A DNA stretch of 45,135 nucleotides, taken from Candidatus Rothia avicola (GTDB taxonomy: Bacteria; Actinomycetota; Actinomycetes; Actinomycetales; Micrococcaceae). Below the pieces are notes generated by a model, which was not told where the DNA came from, made no database searches, and was given only the letters and a program-made list of their open reading frames with translations. Below, in pieces: positions 8,641 to 16,082 of the stretch. Location: NCBI GenBank assembly GCA_019115985.1, contig DXCN01000049.1, positions 1 to 45,135 of the forward strand, in the 5' to 3' direction. Position 1 is the first letter of the stretch, and the number at the start of each line of letters is the position of its first letter. Made by a program: the position numbers and the translations under genes.

Positions 8641-8853
8641 GAGGAATCCTTGTCAATCAAATCTGAAGTTAGAGGCCTGCCCATCTGCACACCACAGAAA
8701 ACAAACCACGGGGGAGCTGCACGTGACCTACAATCGTATATAGGGCACTACACAGCACATACCTTCCCAATTCTATGTGCTTGCCAGTGATTCACATAAC
8801 TAAATTTCAGTGCGGTCAACCGGCCCCCACCCACCACGACCAAAGGAGACACC

Positions 8854-9351
8854 GTGCGTGTACACATCGCAACCGACCACGCAGGCCTAGAACTTAGCCA
8901 CTACCTCATCGAAGCACTCACCGAGGCCGGCTACGAGATGGTCGACCACGGCCCCGCTGAATACGACGCCCTTGACGACTACCCCAGCTTCTGCATCAAT
9001 GCGGCGCTCGCCGTCCGCGCAGACCGCGCAGCAGGCTTAGATTCCCTGGGCATTGTGCTGGGTGGCTCCGGCAACGGTGAGCAGATGGCCGCTAACAAGG
9101 TTGAAGGCATCCGTGCTGCTCTGGCCTGGAACCACGACACCGCAGCCCTGGCCCGCGAGCACAACAATGCCCAGGTCGTTGCAGTGGGCGGGCGTCAGCA
9201 CACCAAGGAAGAAGCCCTCGAGATCATTAAGGTCTTCCTTACCACCGAGTGGACCAACGAAGAGCGCCACGCCCGCCGCATCGGTCAGATGGCCGAATAC
9301 GAGCAGACCGGCACCATCGCCGGCAAGCAGATCGACAGCTACGAGAACTAA
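8854..9351 (+). CDS. rpiB: Ribose-5-phosphate isomerase B
   Basis: RpiB interconverts ribose-5-phosphate and ribulose-5-phosphate in the non-oxidative pentose phosphate pathway. The 165 residues start VRVHIATDHAGLELS, the LacAB/RpiB nucleotide-sugar fold signature. GGSGNGEQMAANKV (around 69-82) has Ser where E. coli RpiB has the catalytic Cys. The Glu of GNGEQ is the base in the actinobacterial subtype known from M. tuberculosis, so the enzyme should be active. NAQVVAVGGRQH follows. GTG start with AAAGGAGA nine bases upstream. Its TAA shares a base with the ATG of nei (TAATG), so the two are translationally coupled. Upstream 213 bp to the divergent pepN hold the promoters. Confidence 0.94.
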   Translation: MRVHIATDHAGLELSHYLIEALTEAGYEMVDHGPAEYDALDDYPSFCINAALAVRADRAAGLDSLGIVLGGSGNGEQMAANKVEGIRAALAWNHDTAALAREHNNAQVVAVGGRQHTKEEALEIIKVFLTTEWTNEERHARRIGQMAEYEQTGTIAGKQIDSYEN

Positions 9352-10229
9352 TGCCAGAAGGGCACTCAATCCACCGCCTGGCCCGCCAGCTCACCGACGT
9401 TTTTGCCGGTGCCCAGCTAGCGGTCACCAGCCCCCAGGGAAGATTCACGGACGGCGCCACCCTGCTCGATGGCCATACCTTCGACTCGGCTTTTGCCCAC
9501 GGCAAGCACCTCTTCGCCCGTTTCTCCAACGAGCTCTACCTCAACGTCCACCTGGGTATCTACGGGGCCTTCACCTTCGGCGGCGACGAGCACTTTACAG
9601 GGGCCTCCTCGATTGGTGCTCCCCGCAAAATCGGTGAGCAAGAGGACCACCGGGCCGAACTCTCCGCTGAACCTCCTGCACCCCGGCCGACCACCCGCGT
9701 CCGCCTGGTCTCAGAGCACGGCTGGGCAGACCTGGTGGGCCCCACCATCTGCCGAACCCTCACCCCCGAGGAAGTGGGGGAAGTGCGTTCCAAGCTGGGC
9801 CCCGACCCCCTCAACAAGGACGCCGATCCGGCCGCCTTCTACGCTGCGGCAGCCAAGAGCAGTCGACCTATCGGTGTAGTTCTCATGGATCAGAAGGCCA
9901 TCTCGGGGGTAGGAAACATCTTCCGCGCAGAATCCCTCTACCGTACCGGTATCGACCCCTTTACCCCGGCTAAAGAATGCAGCCGCCAGCAGCTTGAAGC
10001 CCTCTGGAACGATAACAGGCACCTGCTGGAAATCGGTGTGCGCCTAGGTCGCATCATCACCACCGATCCTGCCGACAGGCCCGGTATCCCGGAAACCGAG
10101 GCCTGGCCTGATCACGCTAACTACGTGTACCACCGCCAGGGCCAGACCTGCCCCCGCTGCGGGGCAACTATCGCGCTGGAAGAAGTGGCTGGTCGTAAGC
10201 TCTACTGGTGCCCGGGCTGCCAGCACTAG
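9351..10229 (+). CDS. nei: Fpg/Nei-family DNA glycosylase (endonuclease VIII-like)
   Basis: A base-excision repair enzyme that removes oxidised bases and cleaves the abasic site. The protein starts MPEGHS: Pro2 is the Schiff-base nucleophile, Glu3 the general acid, and the H at position 5 is typical of the Nei branch. GVGNIFRAESLY (around 184-195) is the conserved helix-two-turn-helix core, and a four-Cys zinc finger, CPRC and CPGC, spans about 266-289 at the C-terminus. The 292 residues agree with mycobacterial Nei1. The start is fixed by the MPEGH motif and the TAATG overlap with rpiB; an upstream in-frame extension in the overlapping frame has no homology. The rpiB-nei order is the same as in M. 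tuberculosis. Confidence 0.93.
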   Translation: MPEGHSIHRLARQLTDVFAGAQLAVTSPQGRFTDGATLLDGHTFDSAFAHGKHLFARFSNELYLNVHLGIYGAFTFGGDEHFTGASSIGAPRKIGEQEDHRAELSAEPPAPRPTTRVRLVSEHGWADLVGPTICRTLTPEEVGEVRSKLGPDPLNKDADPAAFYAAAAKSSRPIGVVLMDQKAISGVGNIFRAESLYRTGIDPFTPAKECSRQQLEALWNDNRHLLEIGVRLGRIITTDPADRPGIPETEAWPDHANYVYHRQGQTCPRCGATIALEEVAGRKLYWCPGCQH

Positions 10230-10261
10230 GTCACTAGCCTAGCTGTAGGCTCAGACGAGAA

Positions 10262-10297
10262 AAGTAGGGTCCCGGTTGTATCACCGGGGCCCTACTT
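10262..10297. terminator. Bidirectional terminator between nei and the lipoprotein gene
   Basis: AAGTAGGG (10262-10269) pairs with CCCTACTT (10290-10297), and an inner CCCGG/CCGGGG extends the stem. Poly-pyrimidine follows on both strands (GTTTCT on plus, TTTTCTC on minus). It serves two convergent genes. Confidence 0.8.
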
Positions 10298-10308
10298 GTT
10301 TCTATGTT

Positions 10309-11013
10309 CTAGCGATCTGCCAGGTCAGAGAGGTTAAAGCCTGTAGTGCCGTCGTTGCACTGTAGACTCACCGGGCCGGTGGTCGTGCAGGTCATGCCCA
10401 TCCAGCTGATGGACTGCCCCTCGGGCAGCACCGTATTGGTCTTGAACCAGTCGTGGGTGGCAGCCCGGCCGCGGGCCTGAACCGTGCGGGGCTGGGTATC
10501 ACCGGGCCCCATTGATACCGACTGCAAGACCCAGTTCTTTGAGTCATCGGTCATGCAAAATACCCCGTAGGTCTGCATCAGGCAGGCTACCTGGGGGTCC
10601 GGGGTCTGGAAGACAACGGAGGGCTGATCTGCCGCCGCAAAGTTATAGGCTGCAAGGTCAGCCACCGGGGTTCCCGTGACAAGATTGGTGGTTACCAGAG
10701 AAACCGGGTCGATGGTAAAGCCATCGTTGACCGGGGGAGTCAGGGTCGTGGCGCTAGGGGACGGTGCTGCGGTTTCAACCGCAGAAGGTGCTGTGCTGGC
10801 TGTTTCTCTTGTGGGCTCAGCGGTGGGGCTGGGGCTAGCGCTGGCTGATGGGCTCGGAGCCGCACTACTTGAGACGCTTACCTCTGTTTCTACGGGCACA
10901 CTGGTGGTTGAGGTGGCGGTCTGGCTGCTCCCGCAGCCTGTTAGTATCAGGACGCCGGTAGCAAGCAGGGCGCAGGCTGGGGCAAAACGAGCGGGGGTGG
11001 GTGTTAAAGCCAT
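10309..11013 (-). CDS. Putative lipoprotein with Ser/Thr/Pro-rich linker
   Basis: The 234 residues open with a lipoprotein signal peptide: a basic/neutral start, a hydrophobic core ALLATGVLI, and the lipobox LTGC with Cys near 27. About 65 residues of Ser/Ala/Thr/Pro follow, a cell-wall-spanning linker typical of actinobacterial lipoproteins. The globular C-terminal domain has four Cys (CLMQTYGVFC, then TCTT and QCND) that could form two disulfides, and a SISWMGMTC motif. I do not recognise the domain. ATG 11013 is chosen; a TTG four codons upstream is the alternative, and neither has a clear ribosome site. It is probably anchored to the outer face of the membrane. It converges on nei. Confidence 0.7.
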   Translation of the reverse strand: MALTPTPARFAPACALLATGVLILTGCGSSQTATSTTSVPVETEVSVSSSAAPSPSASASPSPTAEPTRETASTAPSAVETAAPSPSATTLTPPVNDGFTIDPVSLVTTNLVTGTPVADLAAYNFAAADQPSVVFQTPDPQVACLMQTYGVFCMTDDSKNWVLQSVSMGPGDTQPRTVQARGRAATHDWFKTNTVLPEGQSISWMGMTCTTTGPVSLQCNDGTTGFNLSDLADR

Positions 11014-11233
11014 GGGGGGAGTCAATCTTGTGGTTAAAAGGTGCGGGTGTCTCCTCCCTATCCTAGGGGAAAGACACCCGCTGGCCTACCTCGGTAGGAA
11101 CACCCTGGGTGAAATCTGACTGAGCTGAGATGGGGCCTTAGCCGCTGAAGTCCTTGGGGTGACCCTCTAACGATAGGGGCCAACGTATATGCTGGTGAAG
11201 AGTTAAACGCCATCATGACATCGAAGGGCTACC

Positions 11234-11748
11234 ATGCGCGATACCGGATACTTGCTAGGGCAGGCCAACCTGGTGCTCTTCGACCTAGAGAGCACCCTGC
11301 TCGATAGCGATACAGCAACCGCGGTGGGTTTTAACCGGGCTGTTCGGGAGTTTGGTTTTGAGGGAGAGATTGACGACACCCAGAGTTACTTCCAGGCCTG
11401 GGCCGATATTCAGCGTGAGGATTTTCAGCGCTATTTGGCCGGTGAGCAGGTTTTTGACGAAAATCGCCTGTTCCGCACGTCAAGTCTCTTGCACCTGATG
11501 ACGGGGGAGCAACAGAGCGCTGACCGGGTTCAGAAGTTTTTGGCGACCCTACAGGAGGAAACCCGTAAGGCCTGGGCTCCTTTTGCTGAGGTTGATTGGT
11601 TTTTTTGAGGAGCTAGGCCACCGGTTTGGGCATCTGCAGGTGGCGGTGCTTTCTAACGGGTCCCAGCTCACTGAGCAGAAGAAGCTCGATGCTATTGGCT
11701 TGCACGATACGCCCCTGTTGCTCGCCGGTTTTTCTAGGGAAGCAAAAA
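11234..11748 (+). pseudogene. HAD-family hydrolase pseudogene, frameshifted and 3'-truncated
   Basis: The first reading frame (11234-11608) encodes NLVLFDLESTLLDSDTA, the HAD motif I region with Glu in place of the second Asp of DxDxT. It then runs through a cap domain to PFAEVDWFF and a stop. The homologous sequence continues in another frame as FEELGHRFGHLQVAVLSNGS, which contains HAD motif II (LSNGS). Seven T residues at 11600-11606 sit at the break; six would restore the frame. Motif III and IV are missing: similarity ends near 11740, where the tRNA terminator begins. So there are two independent lesions. GAAGGG lies 11 bases before the ATG, so the 5' end looks intact. The frameshift alone might be a sequencing error in a homopolymer, but the truncation would not be. 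Confidence 0.75.
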
Positions 11749-11769
11749 CGGCCACTCCGAAGAGTGACC
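11744..11769 (-). terminator. Terminator of the tRNA-Gly pair
   Basis: On the minus strand GGTCACTC, a TTCG tetraloop and GAGTGGCC are followed by GTTTTTG. It lies downstream of tRNA-Gly(CCC) and overlaps the broken end of the HAD pseudogene. Confidence 0.75.
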
Positions 11770-11777
11770 GTGAAGCA

Positions 11778-11791
11778 AGCGGCTGACGGGA
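11778..11791. repeat. Copy of the tRNA-Gly(CCC) 3' end (att-like direct repeat)
   Basis: AGCGGCTGACGGGA at 11778-11791 is identical to 11866-11879, which is the 3' acceptor and T-arm end of tRNA-Gly(CCC). The copies are 88 bp apart. Duplicated tRNA 3' ends are the usual trace of tyrosine-integrase insertion. Only 74 bp remain between them and no integrase is present, so this can only be a remnant, or else a local duplication. Confidence 0.55.
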
Positions 11792-11865
11792 TGGAAGCAC
11801 CGGGTGTGAGTGCACGAGCACTCAAGAGGTGCTGGAATGACTTCCGCCAGTTCCGAGCGATAGCG

Positions 11866-11936
11866 AGCGGCTGACGGGAATCGAACCCGCGTATCAGGCT
11901 TGGGAAGCGTGCGCTCTACCATTGAGCTACAGCCGC
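11866..11936 (-). tRNA. tRNA-Gly (anticodon CCC)
   Basis: 71 nt folding as a cloverleaf: acceptor GCGGCTG/CAGCCGC, D-arm GCTC/GAGC, anticodon loop TTCCCAA giving CCC, and T-loop TTCGATT. Discriminator U is typical for Gly. CCA is not encoded. The anticodon stem has one apparent C-C mismatch. It is the second gene of a two-tRNA unit with tRNA-Gly(TCC) five bases upstream. Confidence 0.93.
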
Positions 11937-11941
11937 GTGAG

Positions 11942-12012
11942 AGGGGATGACGGGAATCGAACCCGCGTAATCAGTTTGGAAGACTGAGGCTTTACCATTA
12001 AGCTACATCCCC
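11942..12012 (-). tRNA. tRNA-Gly (anticodon TCC)
   Basis: 71 nt: acceptor GGGGATG/CATCCCC, D-arm GCTT/AAGC, anticodon stem TCAGT/ACTGA with loop CTTCCAA giving TCC, and T-loop TTCGATT. Discriminator U; no encoded CCA. It is transcribed first, then tRNA-Gly(CCC). Its T-arm is identical to that of the neighbour, which suggests an old tandem duplication. Confidence 0.94.
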
Positions 12013-12180
12013 GAAATGGTTGCCCAGCATTGTGGACGTGTTCCAGTAAACCTGGTCGAACGGGGCCTTGTCAAATCAGGGTGGCGCTGGCGTTTCTCAA
12101 CACGCCCTGGGCGTAATCGGGGTGCGAGTTAGGTTTTGGGCGGTTGAACCGCTAAACTGGGTGGTGCCTTCCGTGCAAAT

Positions 12181-12255
12181 CGGGGTGTGGCGTAGCTTGG
12201 CTAACGCGCCTGCTTTGGGAGCAGGAGATCGCAGGTTCGAATCCTGTCACCCCGA
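12181..12255 (+). tRNA. tRNA-Pro (anticodon TGG)
   Basis: 75 nt: acceptor CGGGGTG/CACCCCG, D-arm with GTAGCTTGGCTAACGC, anticodon stem CCTGC/GCAGG around loop TTTGGGA giving TGG, T-arm CAGGTTCGAATCCTG, discriminator A. CCA is not encoded. A possible promoter lies at 12129-12134 (TTAGGT) and 12153-12158 (TAAACT), 18 bp apart. Confidence 0.95.
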
Positions 12256-12269
12256 CGTGAAATAGAACG

Positions 12270-12295
12270 ACCCGCCGGAAAACGGCGGGTTTTTC
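12270..12295 (+). terminator. Terminator after tRNA-Pro
   Basis: ACCCGCCG (12270-12277), loop GAAAA, CGGCGGGT (12283-12290), then a T run. It separates tRNA-Pro from tig. Confidence 0.9.
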
Positions 12296-12368
12296 TATAG
12301 AACGTTATATCTAGCCCCACTCTTTTCCGGGTGGCGGTTCCAATCAAGTTATCAGGAGATCAACGGAC

Positions 12369-13667
12369 GTGAAGACTGCCGTCGAGAAGATCAACCCGAC
12401 TCTCGCAAAGATTGAGGTCGAGGTTCCCTTCGCTGAGTTCAAGACCTACCTTGACCGTACCTACAAGTCACTGGCTAACCAGATTTCGGTTCCCGGTTTC
12501 CGTAAGGGTAAGACCCCTAAGGCTCTCATCGATCAGCGTGCAGGCTTTGACTTTGTTGTTGAGAACGCTCTGAACGATGCTCTGAACAACTTCTACCAGC
12601 AGGCCCTGGCTGAGAACGAGCTGACCCCCCTGGCTCAGCCCGAGCTTGACATCGTTTCTAAGCCTGAAGAGGGCAACCGAGAAGCTGACGTGAAGCTGAC
12701 CATCGAGGTCACCGTCCGCCCCGAGATCGAACTGCCTGACTACTCAGGTATCAAGGTTGAGGTTGCAAGCGTAGAGGTTACCGAAGAAGATGAGCAGAAG
12801 GCTCTCGATGCCCTGCGCGGCCGCTTCGGCACCCTGAAGGCTGTTGACCGTCCCGCAGCTGACGAGGACTTCCTGACCATCAACATCGCCGCTGAGATTG
12901 ACGGCGAAGAGGTTGACGCCGCTAACGACCTGTCCTACCAGGTTGGCTCCGGCACCATGCTGGACGGTCTGGATGAGGCTGTTCTTGGCCTCTCCGCTGG
13001 CGAGGATGCCACCTTCGTCACCAAGCTTGCCGGTGGCGAGCACGCAGGTGAAGAAGCAACCGTTAAGGTTGAGGTCACCGCGGTGAAGGAACGCGAGCTG
13101 CCCGAGGCTGACGACGACTTCGCTCAGCTGGCTTCAGAGTTCGACACCATCGCTGAACTGAAGGAAGACCTGAAGAAGCAGGCAGCTGATTCCAAGGTTG
13201 CCGAGCAGGGTGCAGAAGCACGTGACAAGGTTCTTGACGCCCTGGTTGAACTGGTTGAAATCCCCGTTCCCGAGAAGGTTATTGAAGACCAGCTGGCTCA
13301 GCACTTCAACACCCCCGGCCAAGACGATGACCACGACACCGAAGAGCACCGTGCAGAGGTTCGCGAGAACACCGAGCGTGCTTTCAAGAACGAAATCATC
13401 CTCGACGCTATTGCTGAGAAGGAAGAAGTTTCTGTCGAGCAGGCTGAACTCATCGACTACATCATCACCATGAGTCAGCAGTACGGCATGGATCCCAACC
13501 AGTTCGCTCAGATGCTCGACGGCTCAGGCCAGTCCGGCATGATTGTTGGCGAGGTTCGCCGTTCAAAGGCTCTGGCAGCTGTTCTGGCTCAGGCTGAGGT
13601 TAAGGACGCCGACGGCAATGCCGTTGACCTCTCCTCCTTCCTGGGTGAGACCGCAGGCGCCGAATAA
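12369..13667 (+). CDS. tig: Trigger factor (ribosome-associated chaperone and prolyl isomerase)
   Basis: Trigger factor binds ribosomal L23 at the exit tunnel and shields nascent chains. The 432 residues have all three parts. The N-terminal domain contains the ribosome-docking loop [12 protein letters not shown] (around 44-55). An FKBP-type isomerase domain covers about 155-245 ([16 protein letters not shown] and FVTKL segments). The long helical C-terminal cradle runs to the acidic end. GTG start with AGGAGA nine bases upstream. In M. tuberculosis tig directly precedes clpP1-clpP2; here a 4-kb iron operon intervenes, and tig has its own strong terminator. Confidence 0.96.
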   Translation: MKTAVEKINPTLAKIEVEVPFAEFKTYLDRTYKSLANQISVPGFRKGKTPKALIDQRAGFDFVVENALNDALNNFYQQALAENELTPLAQPELDIVSKPEEGNREADVKLTIEVTVRPEIELPDYSGIKVEVASVEVTEEDEQKALDALRGRFGTLKAVDRPAADEDFLTINIAAEIDGEEVDAANDLSYQVGSGTMLDGLDEAVLGLSAGEDATFVTKLAGGEHAGEEATVKVEVTAVKERELPEADDDFAQLASEFDTIAELKEDLKKQAADSKVAEQGAEARDKVLDALVELVEIPVPEKVIEDQLAQHFNTPGQDDDHDTEEHRAEVRENTERAFKNEIILDAIAEKEEVSVEQAELIDYIITMSQQYGMDPNQFAQMLDGSGQSGMIVGEVRRSKALAAVLAQAEVKDADGNAVDLSSFLGETAGAE

Positions 13668-13704
13668 GTTTTTGCCTCTTGAGGCTCTAAAACTTTTCTA
13701 GCTC

Positions 13705-13747
13705 AAGCCCCCCGCAAGACCCTGATTGGGTTCTTGCGGGGGCTTTG
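13705..13747 (+). terminator. Terminator after tig
   Basis: A stem of about 14 bp (13705-13719 with 13732-13746, one bulged C) ends in CTTTG. It isolates tig from the iron operon downstream. Confidence 0.85.
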
Positions 13748-13885
13748 TGCTGCCTGCGGGGAAAACCCGTGGGAAAGGGCGGACGCAGGCGCTGACATCC
13801 GCTGCCTAAAAGAGGATGACCTGGGTGATTAGAAGTCAAATACGGTAAATAAGTTAAAAAATATTTCGCAATAGTGGTTTCTGGG

Positions 13886-13914
13886 TTGATAAGTAAGGTG
13901 GGGCTAACTAATCT
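13886..13914 (+). promoter_or_regulatory. Sigma-A-type promoter of the iron-uptake operon
   Basis: TTGATA (13886-13891) and TAATCT (13909-13914) are 17 bp apart. The -10 box is covered by the end of one DtxR-like box and the start of the next, which is the repressible arrangement. Confidence 0.65.
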
Positions 13915-13932
13915 TAGGTAAGTCAAGCCTTA
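13894..13932. promoter_or_regulatory. Two tandem DtxR/IdeR-like iron boxes
   Basis: TAAGGTGGGGCTAACTAAT (13894-13912) and TTAGGTAAGTCAAGCCTTA (13914-13932) each resemble the known DtxR/IdeR consensus TWAGGTTAGSCTAACCTWA (roughly 13-15 of 19 positions by eye). They start 20 bp apart, two helical turns, so two dimers could bind the same face. A further half-site, AGGCTTACC, lies at 13942-13950. Fe(II)-DtxR binding here would block the promoter of the siderophore ABC operon when iron is plentiful. Confidence 0.75.
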
Positions 13933-13984
13933 CAAGATGTTGAGGCTTACCAAGTACACACCACTAACAGATATAGGAAAACCC

Positions 13985-14995
13985 GTGAAGGCCAACCGTA
14001 TCTCCCTGCTCGCAGCCACCTCCGTTGTAGCAATGGCGCTCGCCGCCTGTGGCGCGGGCACCACCGACGCGTCCTCCGAATCCAGCGCCTCCACCTCAGC
14101 TTCTGCCAGCCAGTCAGCTGGCACCGTTACTGTCACCGATAACTACGGTGAGGTCACCGTGACCGTTCCCCCTCAGAAGGTCGCCGCAACCGATAACCGC
14201 ACCTTTGAGGTTCTCGAGTCCTGGGGTATCGACCTGGTTGCAGCCCCCATCGTCCTGATTCCTGCAACCGTTGAGACCTACAAGAACAACTCCTCCATTA
14301 CCGATATCGGAACCCACCGTGAGCCCAACCTTGAACTGCTCGCTGCTGAAGAGCCCGACCTGATTGTCAACGGTCAGCGCTTCTCCCAGCACTACGACGC
14401 CATCAAGGAACTGAACCCCCAGGCAGCCATCCTCGAACTTGAACCCCGCGAGGGCCAACCCTTTGACGAAGAGCTCAAGCGCCAGGTCACCGTACTGGGC
14501 GAGGTCTTCGGCAAGCAGGCTGAAGCCGACAAGCTCATCGCAGACTTCGACGCCGCTCTAGCCCGCGCTAAGGCCGCCTATGACGGCGAATCCACCGTTA
14601 TGGCCGTCAACGTCTCCGGCGGCGAAATTGGCTACATTGCCCCCTCTATCGGTCGCACCTACGGCCCGGTCTTCGACATGCTGGGCCTCAAGCCCGCCCT
14701 CGAAGTTGAAGGCTCATCTGACAACCATCAGGGCGACGATATCTCGGTCGAAGCCATTGCAGAAGCCAACCCCGACTGGCTGCTGGTTCTTGACCGCGAT
14801 GCTGGCACCAGCACCGACGAAGGTTCACCCGCTGCTGCAGACGTCATTGCCGGTAGCTCAGCCCTGGCCAACGTCACCGCAATCGCCAAGAACCAGATTG
14901 CCTACGCTCCGGCTGATACCTACACCAACGAATCCATCATCACCTACACCGAGATCCTCAACGATCTTGCCGATAGGTTCGAAGCCGCCAAGTAA
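13985..14995 (+). CDS. Iron-siderophore ABC transporter, substrate-binding lipoprotein
   Basis: A 336-residue periplasmic-binding-type lipoprotein. The signal peptide VKANRISLLAATSVVAMALA ends in lipobox LAAC with Cys at 22, then a Ser-rich linker. The body is a class III (TroA/FepB-like) fold: VTVPPQKVAATDNRTFEVLESWGID, then EPNLELLAAEEPDLIVNG, and a long bridging helix around 160-200. It most resembles CeuE/FatB-type catecholate siderophore binders, which is inference from pattern only. GTG 13985 is chosen because AGGAAA precedes it and it begins the signal peptide; an ATG at 13937 lies upstream in frame. It is the first gene of an operon with two permeases and an ATPase, under two iron boxes. 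Confidence 0.88.
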   Translation: MKANRISLLAATSVVAMALAACGAGTTDASSESSASTSASASQSAGTVTVTDNYGEVTVTVPPQKVAATDNRTFEVLESWGIDLVAAPIVLIPATVETYKNNSSITDIGTHREPNLELLAAEEPDLIVNGQRFSQHYDAIKELNPQAAILELEPREGQPFDEELKRQVTVLGEVFGKQAEADKLIADFDAALARAKAAYDGESTVMAVNVSGGEIGYIAPSIGRTYGPVFDMLGLKPALEVEGSSDNHQGDDISVEAIAEANPDWLLVLDRDAGTSTDEGSPAAADVIAGSSALANVTAIAKNQIAYAPADTYTNESIITYTEILNDLADRFEAAK

Positions 14996-15026
14996 GGCAC
15001 CGGCTGAGACCCTATAACCGATGAAA

Positions 15027-15063
15027 AAGGAGTCATCCTGCCCTTGCGGCGGGGTGACTCCTT
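15027..15063 (+). promoter_or_regulatory. Intercistronic hairpin between binding protein and permease genes
   Basis: AAGGAGTCA (15027-15035) pairs with TGACTCCTT (15055-15063) and the GC-rich interior pairs further. There is no T run, so it is more likely an RNA-stability or processing hairpin that keeps binding-protein mRNA in excess over the permeases. Confidence 0.6.
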
Positions 15064-15073
15064 GAGGGCTTTT

Positions 15074-16072
15074 ATGACGACCACCGAAACCACCCGAGTT
15101 AGCCGCACCAGGAACTCCCTGGTCAGCGGCAAATTCCTGCTAGCCAGCCTGGGAATTGTTGCCCTGCTTGTGCTCTCTTTGTTCACGGGGGAGTACGACA
15201 TCTTCAACAAGGCTGATGGCGCTGCCATGTTTGCTATTACCCGCATACCTCGAACCATTGCTCTGGTGCTTGCCGGGGCGGCCATGGCCATGTGTGGGTT
15301 GGTGATGCAGATGCTGACCCAGAACAAGTTCGTGGAACCCACCACCACCGGCACCACCGAATGGGCGAGCCTGGGCCTGCTCTTTATGCTCTACTTCTTC
15401 CCGGCAGCAAATCTCTTGCAACAGATGACAGCGGCAATCGTCTTTGCTTTTATCGGGTCGATGGTCTTCTTCCTCTTCCTGCGCAGGGTTTCACTCAGGT
15501 CATCCCTGATTGTTCCCATCGTGGGCATGATGCTGGGTGCCGTTGTTTCGGCCTTCACCACCTTCTTCGCCCTCCAGACCAACCTGCTACAGAACCTCGG
15601 TGTGTGGTTCGCGGGCAGCTTTACGTCTGTGATTAAGGGGCAGTACGAGGTGCTTTGGCTAGTGCTCTTGGTTGTTGCTGTGATTTTCTGGTACGCCGAC
15701 CGCCTGACCGTCGCCGGTCTGGGCCAGGAATTTGCCACGAACGTAGGGCTCAACTACGCCCAGATTATGCTGGTAGGCACCGCCCTAATTGCTATTGCCA
15801 CCGGTGTGGTGACGGTGGTGGTCGGGTCCCTGCCCTTCTTGGGACTCATTGTTCCCAACATCGTCAGTATGTTCCGCGGCGATGATTTGCGCTCTAACCT
15901 ACCCTGGGTTGCCCTGACCGGTATCGGCGTCGTGACGGTTTGCGACCTGATGGGGCGTACTATTATCGCCCCCTTCGAAATCCCGGTGTCGGTGATTCTG
16001 GGTATCGTGGGTGCTCTTGTCTTTATCGGTCTGATTGTGAAGGGGCGGCCCCGTGTATCAGCAGGCAAGTAA
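15074..16072 (+). CDS. Iron-siderophore ABC transporter permease (FecCD family)
   Basis: A 332-residue inner-membrane protein with about nine hydrophobic segments. ITRIPRTIALVLAGAAMAMCGLVMQMLTQNKFVEPTTTG (about 55-93) is the FecCD signature region, with the R-x-PR motif and the G-Q/QN-P-region equivalents. The EFATNVGLNYAQ loop (about 222-233) is the cytoplasmic coupling segment that contacts the ATPase. GSLPFLGLIVPNIVSMF (about 255-271) is the conserved GP/FVGLIVPH-like helix. ATG 15074 is used, with GAGGG seven bases upstream; a TTG at 15044 falls inside the hairpin. It pairs with the next permease as a heterodimer, similar to the CeuBC, FatDC and SstAB types. Confidence 0.9.
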   Translation: MTTTETTRVSRTRNSLVSGKFLLASLGIVALLVLSLFTGEYDIFNKADGAAMFAITRIPRTIALVLAGAAMAMCGLVMQMLTQNKFVEPTTTGTTEWASLGLLFMLYFFPAANLLQQMTAAIVFAFIGSMVFFLFLRRVSLRSSLIVPIVGMMLGAVVSAFTTFFALQTNLLQNLGVWFAGSFTSVIKGQYEVLWLVLLVVAVIFWYADRLTVAGLGQEFATNVGLNYAQIMLVGTALIAIATGVVTVVVGSLPFLGLIVPNIVSMFRGDDLRSNLPWVALTGIGVVTVCDLMGRTIIAPFEIPVSVILGIVGALVFIGLIVKGRPRVSAGK

Positions 16073-16082
16073 AGAAAGCCGG

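Noticed and set aside
12068..12265. 65-residue open frame on the plus strand
   Set aside because: It runs through the tRNA-Pro gene and has no ribosome site.
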